64,000 nucleotides of DNA from Allacma fusca (lineage: Eukaryota > Arthropoda > Collembola > Symphypleona > Sminthuridae), in the NCBI GenBank assembly GCA_947179485.1, contig OX359245.1, positions 49,897,067 to 49,961,066 of the forward strand, given 5' to 3'. Position numbers and translations under genes: made by a program. Under the pieces are notes generated by a model, which worked only from the letters and a program-made list of their open reading frames with translations, ran no database searches and was not told the origin of the DNA. Below are positions 44,433 through 57,291 of this stretch, one piece after another. Position 1 is the stretch's first letter. Every line of letters starts with the position of its first letter.

Positions 44433-46074
44433 GGTTAAAATGACCTAAAATCAACGCAAGTATTTTACATGAAGACCGATGTTACAAAAAAGTTGGCTTG
44501 TAACAAATACTGCATCAACGGTTGTCATTTTTGCTAAGAAATGTTAAAATCGAATGGCAGTCAGTTAAAATTTCTGGGTGTCTACAATTTATCGTGAATC
44601 TAGGGACGGAAAATTTCATCTCACTGAGCGCTGATGAAACTGATGCAGCTAACAACCCAAGAAACAGGGATAAAATTCTGGAAAAAAAGAAGATTAATCT
44701 GCCAGTACTGCAATTTATCAAAAGTGGAACCTGGAAATTAATTTAATTTAGTATACACAACCATGAAAATTAGTCTAATTACAAGTTATGGACACGGTAT
44801 TTGATTCCTTCTTGTGCTCCTTGCTCCCATAATTGCGCAATTTAATTTTGGATCAATTTCTGGATGCAATAACAAGTTTAACCATCGTGAATCAAAGTCG
44901 GAATTTTTTGGTGATATTGTATGTACTCAGTGGTAATTTTCATAAATATACCGCGACGCTTTTTAGAGTATTCTATGGGTTTTTGGAATTCATTCTAAGG
45001 TGTTTTTGTGTTAACTATTACGTTCAAAGCCTGTACAAATAGAAACGATGGTTGGACAAAGCTATCTTCAAGGTATAAGCTAACAAAGATGCCAGAAAGG
45101 ATTTTTTCAAACCTTGCAATTTTTTAATGGACACCCTGCCATTCACAAAAGTATTTCAGAATGCATCAATTATGGCTCATTTTAGGGGATTAAATTAAAC
45201 TGAAAATTTTGAACGGGTCAAAAAGATGTGACGCAAACATTTAAAATGACCTGCAATCATTTTCTAGAAAAAAATGCTAATATAAATAACTGCACTGAAT
45301 CCAAAATTACGTAAAAATTCTATCAAATCCAATGATATAGTAATTAAAGGCCTTTTAAGGAGAGTTCGAAAAATGTATTTCGGATCGGTGTGGTCATGTC
45401 AATGATTCTTAACGAGTCAACAGGTAACCCATTATCTTATATTGAAACAAACACTGGAGCATTTGGTACGCTACAAATTCATTCATTTTTATTTTCCGAT
45501 TTTACAGCGAAACAACTTACTGCCTGTGGGTAAACCATTCAACGCAGGAAACTCCATCATGCTCGTCTGGAAGTTCTTCAAATTTGCTATATATGTATGA
45601 ACGAGAACGCTCATTTTTGACATTTTTAAATTTGAGAATTCTCAAAATTTTAGTTTTTCCAACAAATTCCTGGCTTTGCTTTACTTCTCCGAGTATTACA
45701 TAGAAAGTTTTGAGGGACAAATTTTCGAAAATCTGGAAGCAAATTTGTCTACAAATTTTATGGAAATAAATTTTCTTACCAGAATAATTTTGTTGGAACT
45801 ATAATGTTTTAAACCTGACAATCTGTACATTTCTCATTCATTGGTTGCATAATACAAATTGTATCAATTCATTAAAAAAATTTACGACAAAATATTAGAC
45901 ACGAATAATTTAAAATGTTTCTGAAAATATTTTGCAGATGAGACTTGTAAATGCAGCTGAATTTGTTTCTTCCAGCTATGACACAGTGACACAACTATAT
46001 ATCTCCTGTGGTAAACTTTTGCGTTATATTTACAAAGCAACGTCACTATTCTTTTTAAGCTTTTTGTAAACTCA

Positions 46075-46973
46075 TTTGGAGGCGAAAACCTTTGTGAACT
46101 TTAGAAAACCCAGATCAAAAATACGGTATAACTTCAATGCTATTACTTGCAATGGTAACACAATACACGAATCTGACTCCTTCAAGTACCTGGGAATACA
46201 AATCGATAAATCCCTCCTATTTACCAAACATGCTAACTATGTTAACAACCGTATCTCCTTTAAATGTGCAAAACTAGTTATGTACAAAAAACTAATTGAC
46301 CCTAAAATATTACCTATTGTATTCAACTCACTTGTCTTCTCTCAGATAGACTATGGCTTTCCCATCTGGGGAGCCGTCAGTAACTCAGAGCTTCAAAAAT
46401 TCCAAAACACTATAGACCATTTCCTAAAATGTATTACGCTGAAGGGATACAGTTTCCGGTATAGCTTCAAAAAACTCATACCTATACAACTTTTGACCAG
46501 ACGTAATAAGAGAAAAGCTCAAGACATGAAACCTTGTACGAGAAATTCTCAATTCTGACCATTTTCGAGAGGCACACTTACTCCATTGCCTCAATGACAA
46601 AAATCCTCCTCAGGCAACAAGATAAATTACAATGTCTAGAACAAATAGCGCGCACACATTCTGAAAGAGCCACTAGACATGCCAACTTATTTCGAATCCT
46701 AGTCCGCTCTACCTTCTTTAAAAACTCCTACCAATATCGTGCCGCAAAAATTTGGAATTTAATACCTAATACTATACATACACACTATAATATTAAGGAT
46801 TTTCAATACGAACTTAATAAATGGATTATCAGTAAACGACAATAGATTAGAAATGACTAATTATGCCTTACATTAGTAAATATTATATAATTGTCTATCT
46901 AATCAGTGCTCTGCACTGTGTTGATTTGACAAAATAAAACAATTACATTACATTACATTACATTACATTACAG
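46075..46973 (+). mobile_element. 5'-truncated non-LTR retrotransposon (LINE) tail
   Basis: Carries the C-terminal part of a LINE reverse transcriptase ORF (FKYLGIQIDKSL, IDYGFPIWGA) in 46,076-46,558 and, after a frameshift, its end (AAKIWNLIPNTI) in 46,534-46,845. A 3' untranslated region and a microsatellite tail of ATTAC units (about 46,946-46,973) follow. Unit B lacks it, so it inserted after the segment duplicated. The catalytic domain and endonuclease are not present. Clade (Jockey/CR1-like) is a guess. Confidence 0.8.
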
Positions 46974-48749
46974 GCAGTCGTATATTGTATGTACTGTATA
47001 TGTTCTCATCGGCAAGACTGACAATATTAACCTTCTCCTCAACTCGTACTACCGACCAAATTGACCAAAGTTAATTTAGTTTGAAAACTTATTAAGTTTT
47101 GAGAAAAACATTTACAACTTATTCTTTATATTTTTCAAAGATGATTCTAAATATGTCTCCCTGGAAAACTCGAATCTCTTCCAAATGTACTACTTCGAGC
47201 GTCAAAAGTGATTTCGACACATTTTCAAACTCGAATACAAATTTATAAGCGTTCACTTGTTTTTTTAAATTAGACTTTGCTCAACTGGATTATTTTTATC
47301 ATACCTTAGTACCTTAGCGTATTGAAGGTATAAGACAAATATAGATTAGGTTTTAAGAGGTCATTTCAAAGTTTTACTGGATTTAAATTGAATTCATTAT
47401 TGTTTCGAAAGACTGTACAAATGCATGCATGTGGTACTCATTGATACTTTGAAGTCTAAAATACAGGGGAAAAATGTGTATCACCTTTCAAATGCATCCT
47501 CATATGTATTTAAATAATTTTAAAGGTGATAAGCAGGATGATTACAAGCACTAATGTTGGACAATCATTAATTCCAACTTAATAACCAGCTTCAATGTAG
47601 GTGTGCAAATATAGGTTGCTGTGGAAAGCATTTGCATCGCACACTAATTGTAAGTTTTTACTCTATTTGGAATTTGAACATTCAAATACCTGGCTTGTTA
47701 TCTCCAAATCCTGTTCCTGATACCTTGCATTTTCTGCACAATTTGTAGCCTCAAAAACAGGAAAAAATAATATTTTAATCAAAAGGAAACATTTAACTCA
47801 ATATTGTTGCCTTGACAGCGTAGCAATGTCCCTCAAGTCGTATACGAGTACAACAAAAAGATACTCGTCGTTTTCTGGTAGAACAAACTGAGCAAGCTGT
47901 AGTTACAAAAAAAATCGAACTACGGTGAAGCTCATGTCAAGATGTAAACGAAGTCAATCCAATGGAAAATCCCATCAAGAAAATGTGGTAACATTTAGGC
48001 AGATTCTGTATTCAGGTGGAAAGGAACAACAGTAATAATGAATGAATAATAATGGAGGAAACGCAACTGCGGGAATAAAACAAATACTCTTGGTAGGGTA
48101 CGTACACAATTGTTAAAGTTACTTTCGGTAAGTAAGAAACAGAGTTCTGGCAGGTTTGACCACATTTGCTAAATATATAATTAGCACAGGTAATATGAAT
48201 CGACTGGGCTACTTTATATGCATTTCTTATTGTAAGGTCACCTAAAAAACACTTTCAAAGTTGTAACTCGTATATTAGGGGTTTCCAAAGAAGAACGTCC
48301 GTCTAAAAAATCGGGGAGAATAGTTTTCAACGAATGCATTAACATTATCTGCAGCGGATTATGTCATTTTCATTATGTTAAGCACTAATTTCCAAATAAA
48401 ACTAAATGACAATAACCACGAAAAAACAAACTTTTCAAAGAATATTCTGGCAGCTTCTGAAAACATTAAAATCATTATTTGTCCAGAAGTGCAATAATGA
48501 TGCCAATTGAGCTACTTTTTGAGTGCAGTTAAAATGCAGGTCGAAGCTGCTTCTCCTACTTTTGAAAGTTTCGTTACATGTACTTACATACATGGCTTAT
48601 AGTAGCATTAAGTAATTACAAGCCAAGATTCTCCACGTGTACGCGCTTTAGATACGGGTGCATAAAAAGTGATTCATTTTTGTCCCCTATGAGTATTTAC
48701 TTACATATATGTCACAGTGGACAGGAAACACGGGCGGAATATACACGTG

Positions 48750-48815
48750 GACATTACAAGCCATGAGCTAATGGTCATTATTACTGTTGGAAACAAAATC
48801 AGGGACATGATAAAG
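48750..48815 (+). repeat. Conserved block, type II, unit A
   Basis: GTGGACATTACAAGCCATGA and the core GGAAACAAAATCAGGGACAT, followed by GATAAAGCTTTCATTTTAC. Confidence 0.6.
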
Positions 48816-49319
48816 CTTTCATTTTACAAGCTGACAAATTCCGGCTTAATACGTACGTATTTTTGACTAGTCGCTTATTTAAAGTAGGCAAAAGTAGTTC
48901 GGTTCCTATGCATAACCCAATATTTTATACTGCTTTTTGAACTGAAAGCTGAAATCATAACTTTAAAAATGTTAGCTCCAAAAGAGATTGATGAGAAATA
49001 TTATTGATTAGTATTTCACTGGAAGATTTATCTCAGCAGCGCATGCTGCATCCAGAAGCTGTACTTCTGTAGATCTATTAAAGGACCGGTGTTCAAAAAC
49101 AATACAAGCTTTGGGAGAGATTGATGAACTTCGAATAATTCCACTATATTTTGATTCTCAGTAGGAAACAGGGTATCCAAATTATTGAACTCTCAGATCA
49201 GAACTGTGATCAAGCGCTTTTAAACAATAAAAAACAGATATTATAACCATTCATTGCAATTTAACTATTTATTTTTAGATTGCATATGAAGAGCATTGCA
49301 GGTACCTGCTTCCCGTTTT

Positions 49320-49605
49320 CAATTTATCTTGTACTTAAACTGAATGCCCAATTTAGGGCACGTGGGCAGCTTTTAAAAATGCCCTGATTTTTGGGCATTT
49401 TGGGCAGGGCAAGTTGGTCATTTTGGAAATTTTCACGGAATTTAAGTGTCCAAATGTATAAGATCGGAGCGAAGGAAAAGTGATAAAAGTGAATGTCTGG
49501 TTATTCGCTTGTTCGTTAATATTAATTACAGAAACAATGATAACAATCAATTCAATTTCAATCACATGCGTAATATGATTTAATTGTTTTATGAAAATCA
49601 ATTTC
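49320..49605 (-). mobile_element. Fragment of the GGGCATTTT hAT-like element
   Basis: GGGCATTTTGGGC words at 49,340-49,425, followed by sequence matching the inverse of 16,800-16,920 inside the element at 16,248 (TTCGCTTGTTCGTTAAT, AATTCAATTTCAAT). One end only. Confidence 0.6.
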
Positions 49606-51168
49606 CATCATAGCAATATTTAGAACAAATATAAAGTTAAGTATCAGTCTTATTCTGTCGTAGATTATAACAACCGTTCAATTTTTTACAATGCATGTTT
49701 AACTTTATCGGGACGCAGTCAGTTTAATCTTAACCTAATTTACTTAATCTATGGAGGAAAGAGACCAAGGTAACATAGAAGGAGATTGCATCCCACGAAA
49801 AACTGAAGTTATACTGTCTAGCTGTAACCGAGGGACCCATATACCGAAGCACGGTAAGTTCAGTCACACTGACGTGAATGTTAGGGTACATGCTAGCTAG
49901 CAGTACATCCCACGGATCCCAGCATCAACATATATATCTCTCTCTTTCTCTCACCTCTGCGACTGCAGGGGCACTGGGCTTTGAAGCCATTCCTCAACGA
50001 TGGTTGTTGAGTACATTCAGTTCTGGACTACTCCTGCAGTCTTTAGAACATAAATATAATCGACCCTAAATCCTGTAAAAATGGCTCGAGTAAAAACAAA
50101 TGTACATCCTCCAAGCAGGTCTCCCAAATACTATATTTTTAGCTTCCCTGTTTAGACAAATTACAGTATGTTCATGTGGTCATGTCTATGTGGTTCAGTT
50201 GGAACAGTAAACATATCCCTGATCGCCCTTCAGCAATATAAACATATGTATATTGTATATGCATATTTAAATAAATATTTTTAATAAATGTTTTGAATTG
50301 AGCTCCTTTGTGACACAAATTATAGTTACCACTACTGCATCAAATCTACAGATGGCGCAACAAAAATACTCAAATCAATGTTGCCGATCTTAGTTTCAAG
50401 AAACCAAATCTTCCATTTCTTTTAGATATCATAAACTGTTGGAAGTTAACACTGCATAAATGTCCTTTAATCGAACCCTGTGTCAAATACGGAAAATCCT
50501 GATCAAACGAACAAAATGGGAATTTATCCTCAGTTTCTTACACGATGATCTTATAGAATTAACCTGATCAAATAAGGGCTTCTGGGCACCCTGACATGTT
50601 AGTGAGTTTGCGAGTGCTTCCACTAGTGCTGCAAAGCCTAACGTTGATACGAGAAAGGGTTTTTATGGTTGGATACATATGTTTTGAATATTTAACCTCC
50701 ATGCGAGGTTTCAACGCAAATATGTCGAATATGTTTAACTGCCAGGACTGTATTCAAGTTACAATAATCCTTGCAATGAGCAAGCTGCAAGGCTTTAGTT
50801 GGATTATTCGGGTTTCAATGTGCGCAATATATTAAGACAATTACTTACTTCAAGTTCCGGTTTGACGAGTTTAAAAATATCAGGGGATTTTGATAGTCGG
50901 AATACTTTCCACTTGAACCACAACAAAACGAGGTTATTATTATGTAGGTATTTCAGGCACATTTAAAATCATGAAAATATTAATATCTTTATGAGAACGC
51001 AGTAATGCATGATCGTAAAAGTTATCTAAGTGACAATCACAAATATCATGGAACATATCAGCATATCATAACCTTTAAGTGATACTTATGTTAGTGGGAA
51101 TATAATTTTATATATAGTAATAAGTGGAATCCCATCTCACTTATCCTATACGTAGGGATATAAAGGGT
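49606..51168. other. 5' flank of terpene synthase A
   Basis: No gene. 50,560-51,168 aligns with 60,390-60,460 plus 62,357-62,883 of unit B once the transposon in B is removed. A TCTC microsatellite-like run lies near 49,937-49,950. Confidence 0.5.
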
Positions 51169-51177
51169 ATATAAATG
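51169..51177 (+). promoter_or_regulatory. TATA box of terpene synthase A
   Basis: TATATAAAT, 226 bp before the downstream Met codon at 51,403, retained in unit B at 62,884-62,892 within a flank that is otherwise clearly diverged. Confidence 0.6.
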
Positions 51178-51402
51178 AATGCATCAGGCTAACATTACCA
51201 GTAAGCAACATTATTTATAACAATAAACAATAACAAAACAGATAAGTTATATTCCCGCAAGTTACTTAATATTTATCATACAATATTAAGTTCTCAGAAA
51301 TTGCCCTCTTAAGTTAAATTAAAACCAATCTGCAATTATTGCACCTCATCCTTTTCGATTCAATGGTGGGGTTTATTACACAGTGCCTGAAGGTTTTGAA
51401 TA

Positions 51403-52581
51403 ATGGCTCTCCAGGGAAACATGTTACACGCTGCGTTTGCTAAAACACTGGATTTGGGAAGTAAATCTGTTGATTTAAAAGGGAAATTTCTCTTTTGCTG
51501 GCCATACATCTGGGAAGATACCGTCAATTGGGAAAATATACAAATGTTGACTCGGACTGTCACAGACTGGGTACAAACGTGCTTACCTGATACTACATCG
51601 GAACGTGTTCAGAGTCACGTTGTATTTGCGCTCTACCACTGCCCTTCAACCTGGCGTCACACTTGCTCCAAAGATCAAAGATCGTACGACAAACTTGTGT
51701 TGTATTCGAAAATAATGCACTTGTACTACGAGATCGATGATACAACGGAAGAGGAAGAAGGTAATGCGCATCACGCGCCCTATGTGAAATCCGTTGGAGC
51801 AATGGTAACAAAAATATTACAATATGATTTTAAAACCCAAGAGGAACTTAAACGTGATAAACTATACGGAAGCATTACACAAATTTCAAAACTAGCTGGC
51901 AGCCTAATGGAGCTACTAAATGACTGCGCAATGGATTTGAAAGAACATTTTGGGGTAACCAAAGATATGGGACAATACTTCTCCCGTCAATCAGGTTACA
52001 TTTACTCGATGCAATCCTGGTGCGGAGTAAATAACCAGCAACATTACCTCAATCCGTACACACAATATCATCTTCGGCAATTTACGGGTGGGATTTGCGC
52101 TCTGCAGGAAATAGTTTTTCTCCTTGAAGGAATTCACGTTCCAAGGTCAGTACGAGATAATCCATTTTGGGCCAGATGTCTTGAAGTGGCAGGATTTCTT
52201 CCTACCCGTGTTAATGATATCATCAGTGTGGAAAAAGAATGGAAACAAGTTAAACAATTTGGAAAGGCAGTAGATAATGTTGTATTTCACTACATGGACG
52301 CCACGAATTGCACATTTGAGCAAGCTGTGACTCGCGGTTTAGGGGAACATAATTTAGCTTTGAAGGAGTTTCATGATTTTTTGAAGTATTTTAAAAATAA
52401 TCCGAAAATGCTGGAAGAACTTACTGAAGAAGAAAAGGACATTTTTGCAAGATCAACATCTGTCATGGCTGAGTATGTTTCTTGTGGAATCCAGGGTCAA
52501 CTTCTAATGCGTAGATACAATTCAGGATTGAAATTGTCTTTTGAAAGTTGCATAGTTTACGGGTTGGGGTCTCAGGATTAA
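51403..52581 (+). CDS. Microbial-type class I terpene synthase, copy A (392 aa)
   Basis: Predicted to ionise a prenyl diphosphate with Mg2+ and cyclise it to a terpene. Class I motifs in order: aspartate-rich DDTTE (residues 112-116), pyrophosphate-sensor Arg R225 with T228/G229 at the linker and effector positions, NSE motif NDIISVEKE (271-279), and RY (371-372). R225 lies exactly 46 residues before the NSE motif, the spacing known from bacterial terpene synthases. Length 392 fits single alpha-domain microbial enzymes; no beta/gamma domains, no transit peptide or membrane segment. The gene has a single exon, a TATA box 226 bp upstream and AATAAA 51 bp after the stop. Arthropod IDS-derived synthases do not carry this motif set. 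Horizontal origin is inferred. Substrate (GPP, FPP or GGPP) and product cannot be read from sequence. Confidence 0.9.
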   Translation: MALQGNMLHAAFAKTLDLGSKSVDLKGKFLFCWPYIWEDTVNWENIQMLTRTVTDWVQTCLPDTTSERVQSHVVFALYHCPSTWRHTCSKDQRSYDKLVLYSKIMHLYYEIDDTTEEEEGNAHHAPYVKSVGAMVTKILQYDFKTQEELKRDKLYGSITQISKLAGSLMELLNDCAMDLKEHFGVTKDMGQYFSRQSGYIYSMQSWCGVNNQQHYLNPYTQYHLRQFTGGICALQEIVFLLEGIHVPRSVRDNPFWARCLEVAGFLPTRVNDIISVEKEWKQVKQFGKAVDNVVFHYMDATNCTFEQAVTRGLGEHNLALKEFHDFLKYFKNNPKMLEELTEEEKDIFARSTSVMAEYVSCGIQGQLLMRRYNSGLKLSFESCIVYGLGSQD

Positions 52582-52631
52582 TTTGAGTAAGAATGGGAAC
52601 TCCAAGCATCTAAAGTTTACGTAACGCTGTG

Positions 52632-52637
52632 AATAAA
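52632..52637 (+). terminator. Polyadenylation signal of terpene synthase A
   Basis: AATAAA 51 bp after the stop codon, supporting eukaryotic expression of the gene. Confidence 0.55.
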
Positions 52638-52659
52638 TTTAAAAATATCTTAATATGAT

Positions 52660-53423
52660 TAGATTGATAACTAATTACTGAGATGTACACTTATTGACGC
52701 AGGGATTATTATTTCCTGTTTCATTGGTTATAGATAATATATAAACTTTGGGCTCTTTAAGCATTTAGATTAAAAGCATTGGTATTGCAATTAACACATT
52801 AATACGTATATTTGATTTGTTTGCATAAAAATTGTCATGGTGCTATTAAATATTCATTAATTTAAACAAGTCATTTTAAAAGACTACTAACTTATTGCAA
52901 AGAATTCCACTATCAATGTTCAATTGATCAATTTCTTTTCGGAGATATAATTTTAATAATTTGAATATTTAGAAGTGACTCAGCCCGAAATCATGCTTAG
53001 AATCAGAGGGTTTCTGAAAACACTGAAAATACCCATGAACCTGTGAGTTCAAACTAATAACAAAATTATCTCTTCTACAGCTGTGGAGACTTGTCACGCC
53101 GACTGGACCAGGGGTAACTTCCTCGTTAACAGTAGAGCAGGTATCAATGTAAACATTTCTACAAGCTTTATTTGCATTACAATTGAACTCCGATTTCAAC
53201 GAGCAAAAGATATATCTGATTGTCAAGTCATTTTTTCCACAAAACATTATTTGTTAAGCATTTGTGCAACATTAATTGGAACAGCTGCAAAGAATATGCG
53301 AATAAATATCAAATGTACATACATTACATTAAGCATAGATATTTTGAATCAACATTCCGACCAGATTCGACGTAAGTAAAACTATTTTATTGTTTTAGTT
53401 GTAATTCCTACTGATGTTATTAC
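52660..53423 (+). repeat. Local tandem duplication, first copy
   Basis: Matches 54,260-54,767 in the same orientation (shared AGGGA-TATTATTT, TTGGATTAAA-type runs, AACACATTAATA-GTATAT, and CCAGAT-CG-CGTAA near the end). No gene in it; one open stretch (53,083-53,379) is not conserved in the second copy. Confidence 0.55.
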
Positions 53424-54240
53424 ACGATTCGGATTTTTGGGGAAACACGGGAATATTTTTGCCGTGAAAAAAGTTATCCCGATTTTAGGGTGGGGACAGT
53501 CCCCTAGCAAAATAGCCGTATCCGTAAATGCGTACGTCCGTGTGTCCCGCCGCACGATAAATCAAAAACTGATTAACCGATTGCAATGAAATTTTGTATG
53601 GACATTGTCAAAAGTAAGGCTGATTTGTTATTTTGTTGAAATCGGTCCGATAGTTATTGCGAAAACAATTCTTAAAATTTTAAACTTCAAGAGAAACAGT
53701 TATCTCCAAAAATACTGTAATGTATTTCAATGCAATCTTGTGTGAATATTACTTATGTAAATCGTAATGGTTATTGCATACTGGTAGAGCTTCTGCCGGG
53801 GACAGGCACGTCCCCGGGGACAAAATAATTGTCCCCATGTCTTATTCGGGACGGGACGGGGACAAAAAAATTGTCCCCATTATATTCGGGATAAAACAAA
53901 TTGTCCCCTCTATATTCGGGACGGGACGGGTTTTGTAGCTTTGTTGGTTTAAAACTAGTTTGTGCTCTTAATACTGCAATAGTCAGCTTTTTGTGGTAAA
54001 ACAGTAACAGGATTCTTGCTATGGAAAAAATGGTCTGACCGGGAAACAAAATTTCAAAATGAGGGACGTTTATTTTGTTAACATGGATTGTCAAATTGAA
54101 CTTACCGTATCTTGTTGTGGATTTTCGAAATTGGTGACCTTTTTCAACAGGGATTTTTTAAATTCCCAACAGGGACATCAAAATCAGTTCGGTAAATCAA
54201 ATATTATCTTCCAGGTTGATTTACAAAAATCGGACTCCTG
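53424..54240. mobile_element. CAGGGGTCGG-family element interrupted by later insertions
   Basis: Left end GATTCGGATTTTTG (about 53,424) and right end ACAAAAATCGGACTCCTG (to about 54,239) are diverged termini of the element at 39,690. About 53,480-54,030 is foreign: it includes a stretch with AAACTGATTAACCGATTGCA and a block of GGGACGGGAC/TTGTCCCC words (53,796-53,940). Confidence 0.5.
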
Positions 54241-54259
54241 GTCTATCGATTATGCATTA

Positions 54260-55003
54260 TTACAAAGATCACTGCAAGTTGTTAACTCAGGGACTATTAT
54301 TTATTGCTTTCCGCTTTTATAGATTATATTTAAACTGGGGGGTATTTAAGTATTTGGATTAAATGGATTGGTATCACAAGTAACACATTAATATGTATAT
54401 CTGATTGTTTGTAAATAGGCAAATGGTATGATTAAGTGCGGTTTTTCTACCGCATCACTACTTTAAACTTACAAGACATTCAAAAAGACTACTCATTTTA
54501 TCCCCCCAGCAGTGTTTCGTTTGTTTTCGAATAATTACATAATTTACGAATAATTATATAAAAGTGACGTAGTCCGAAACTACTATTTGCATCAGATGTT
54601 TCCTGTGAGCACAATGAAGATTTGAGGCCAAACTATGCACAACGCAGGCATTGCACTCATATTAAACATAAACATTTTGAATTAAAATTCCAGCCAGATA
54701 CGGCGTAAATAAAGCTGTTTTATTGTATTAGCTGTAGTTCGTACTGTGTGTTTTTCAAGATTCGGAATGTTGTGGGAAGACGGGCAGATTATGAAAACAT
54801 TAATTGTCTGGCAGGAAAACAATACTAAACAGGCAAAATTTCAAAGGGAGGGGAAGTTTTTTCCGTGAAAATGGAATATAAAATTCAATTTACCTTTTTG
54901 AGTAAGTGACCTTTTTCAACAACAATTTTTGATATTCTCAATAGAGACATAAAACTATTGTCAGTTAGTAAATCAAATATTATCTCCCGTGCCGAGCACT
55001 AAA
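54260..55003 (+). repeat. Local tandem duplication, second copy, with element remnants
   Basis: 54,260-54,767 duplicates 52,660-53,423. 54,768-54,987 is a partial CAGGGGTCGG-family element. 54,988-55,003 reads CCCGTGCCGAGCACTA, the inverse of the terminus at 25,197, with no body attached. Confidence 0.5.
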
Positions 55004-56099
55004 TATAAAGCATCGTATTCACAGCAAATTATAATCGATAGGAAGAGCTATTAATTGTATGCATGACCGAAAAAAGTCGGAGTTAGGTTTTAAAAATTCA
55101 ACTTCATAAAATTTAGTAAGCTTCAGAGAAAATCTTAAAATTAATTCTTGGATGGATATTTTCTGGCTCTTACACTTCCCGTCGAACTCTTACTAAAAAT
55201 TATTGCGGCGTCAAGTTTGCAAGAATTGTTTGAATATCAGGATTCCATTCACATGCCAATAATAACTGCAGTGAGTCCCGTAATTTAATTTCCCTTCCGG
55301 AAACTTTATGTAAATAAATAATCGGCAAATTGTAAAGATTCTAAAAATAAACTGAAATTCATATTCAGGCATTATATTATTGCGCTATTACCTAAAGACC
55401 CCGTTCTGCCAGTGCAATGATTGCTGGGGATTTTCTGTTACATGGAATCATTCCAACATTTGCAATTTAAATGTCTATGATTTTTTAGTATTGGAGGTAC
55501 ACTTACAATTAGAGGAGTAATAAAATTGTCGTGAGAACACACGGCAACAAATAATCGTAAAAACAATCAGCCGAAGTAACAAAAACTTGTAACCATATCG
55601 AAACACTTAAATGATGCTTCTATTAATGGGAATTTATATTTACGTAAACTTTCCAACTACATACATACGTGGAAAGATTCCTGTGAAATGATAATACATG
55701 ACTAGAATTGTGTGCAAACAAATTCTTACACCAAAATTAATAAAAACAAATTCCCATAAAGTTGTTTATTTTAACTTGTAGAATACTGCTCTGTGATTTA
55801 GTATGCCTAATTAGTACGTAGCTAAAGCAATACATCGTAAACATTGGAGCGAATATGCCAAGAATACGTGCCCTAGGCTGAATATGGCAAAAATGTGAAG
55901 TGACATAGATGCCTGAATGCCATCAAATGAAAACGCAAAAAACTCAATTTTCAATTGTACAATCCTGCTTACTGCTGCAGTTTTCACACATACTTCAGCT
56001 TCAGATAATTACTTGTTCAGAGGCAAGTGCCTCAAATTTGCATCACATACGCAATTATTTCTGACCCAGTTCTCTAATAAAACGAGTCTTTTATAGTGA

Positions 56100-56170
56100 G
56101 GATACACTTGGACATTACAAGCCTTGAACTAATGGCAATTATTTCTGCGGTAAACAAAATCAGGGTGATG
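56100..56170 (+). repeat. Conserved block, type I, unit B
   Basis: GGACATTACAAGCCTTGAAC, then GTAAACAAAATCAGGGTGAT. Counterpart of 38,880-38,945 (inverted) and 43,045-43,115. Confidence 0.6.
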
Positions 56171-57291
56171 GTAAAGCTTAAATTTTACAGGTTGATAAAT
56201 CCAGGTTTTGAAGGTATACGTACTCATTTATTTTTGACTAATCACTCATTTCCCATATCAAATAGTGGATCCTTCCCGCAGAAGAATATTTTATAATAAT
56301 TTTGGAATTCCGAAGCTGGAGTCATAACTTTAAAAATGCAAGCTCCAAAAAGCGATTTATTTGTTTTATATTGTATGTATACTTATAATCGAAATTGTAG
56401 AAATTTGATTGACGTGATTTTTGGATGGGTCCTAATTTATCTATTTGAGCTCAATCCCTCATAGGGAGCTCCGTATTTTAGCCATGTAAGCTAAAATCAA
56501 CCTGGTGATTACAACTATGTTTCTAAATTGTCTCACATTGCTACCTCTGAACAAATTTAGCTACATCTTCTGTCTCCCAGCACATTTTATATGGTATTCA
56601 TTGCATGCAATTCTGCCACAATTACTTTTTCCGTGTCTAAATATTACGTGGAATTAAGCCGAAGTTAGTTAATTATTTAAGCTCTTTTCAAGCTGACGTT
56701 AATATTTGAGAGAAAAAAGTATGTTCCCGTCCTCTAAAGATTAAACATCACTTTCAAATAGTACTCGCTTGTCTTTAGCAGTTCCTGGAATACTTATTGC
56801 ATAAAACAACATGTACATTTTCTCTCATAATTCCTGCATATGTTCGTGTGGTACTCTCTGATTGCCAAGCTACAACACGTTACAATTTACTACAATACGA
56901 GCATATATGTTTGCGTAACATTGCAATAACAAATGTCAATAATCTTTGTAATATGTTGCATAATTTATTTGCCCTTTTTTAAATCACTTGTAAATAAATG
57001 GAATCAGCAAGTCGGTATGCATAAATCTAATAGTTACATCAGTTCATAGTAATCTCTTTGGCGTACACCGTGGATTCTGGAGAAATTCTTTTCCTTTATT
57101 TTGCATCCTGGAACAATAAATCGTCTCAATTTTTTATTGAAATATTTCAAAACCTTTTTACTAGGAGTTACATATGGTTGGCATACACTTTGCAAAGAAA
57201 TAATGGTTTCGTTAGATGTATAGTGGAGCAGGTTGGGCGGCTTAAGTTTATGTCTTCGGGCATTAATGTGTGTATATTATAACGATATTAC

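Larger units (their letters stand above)
42960..52640 (+). repeat. Duplicated segment, unit A
   Basis: Collinear with unit B: 43,000-43,230 matches 56,050-56,290; 44,100-45,180 matches 57,090-58,015; 46,980-47,900 matches 58,070-59,460; 48,600-48,900 matches 59,830-60,080; 50,560-52,340 matches 60,390-64,000 apart from a transposon in B. Non-coding identity is visibly lower than in the terpene synthase gene. Confidence 0.7.

Noticed and set aside
46946..46973. ATTAC run as an independent microsatellite
   Set aside because: It directly follows the LINE 3' untranslated region and is better explained as the LINE tail.
51593..51962. Minus-strand open frames opposite the terpene synthase A (and the same opposite B at 63,254-63,623)
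   Set aside because: They are antisense shadows of the synthase frame and recur only because the gene is duplicated.
51403..52581. Isoprenyl diphosphate synthase or IDS-derived insect terpene synthase
   Set aside because: These carry two DDxxD-type aspartate-rich motifs and no NSE motif. Here there is one DDTTE, one NSE and an RY pair.
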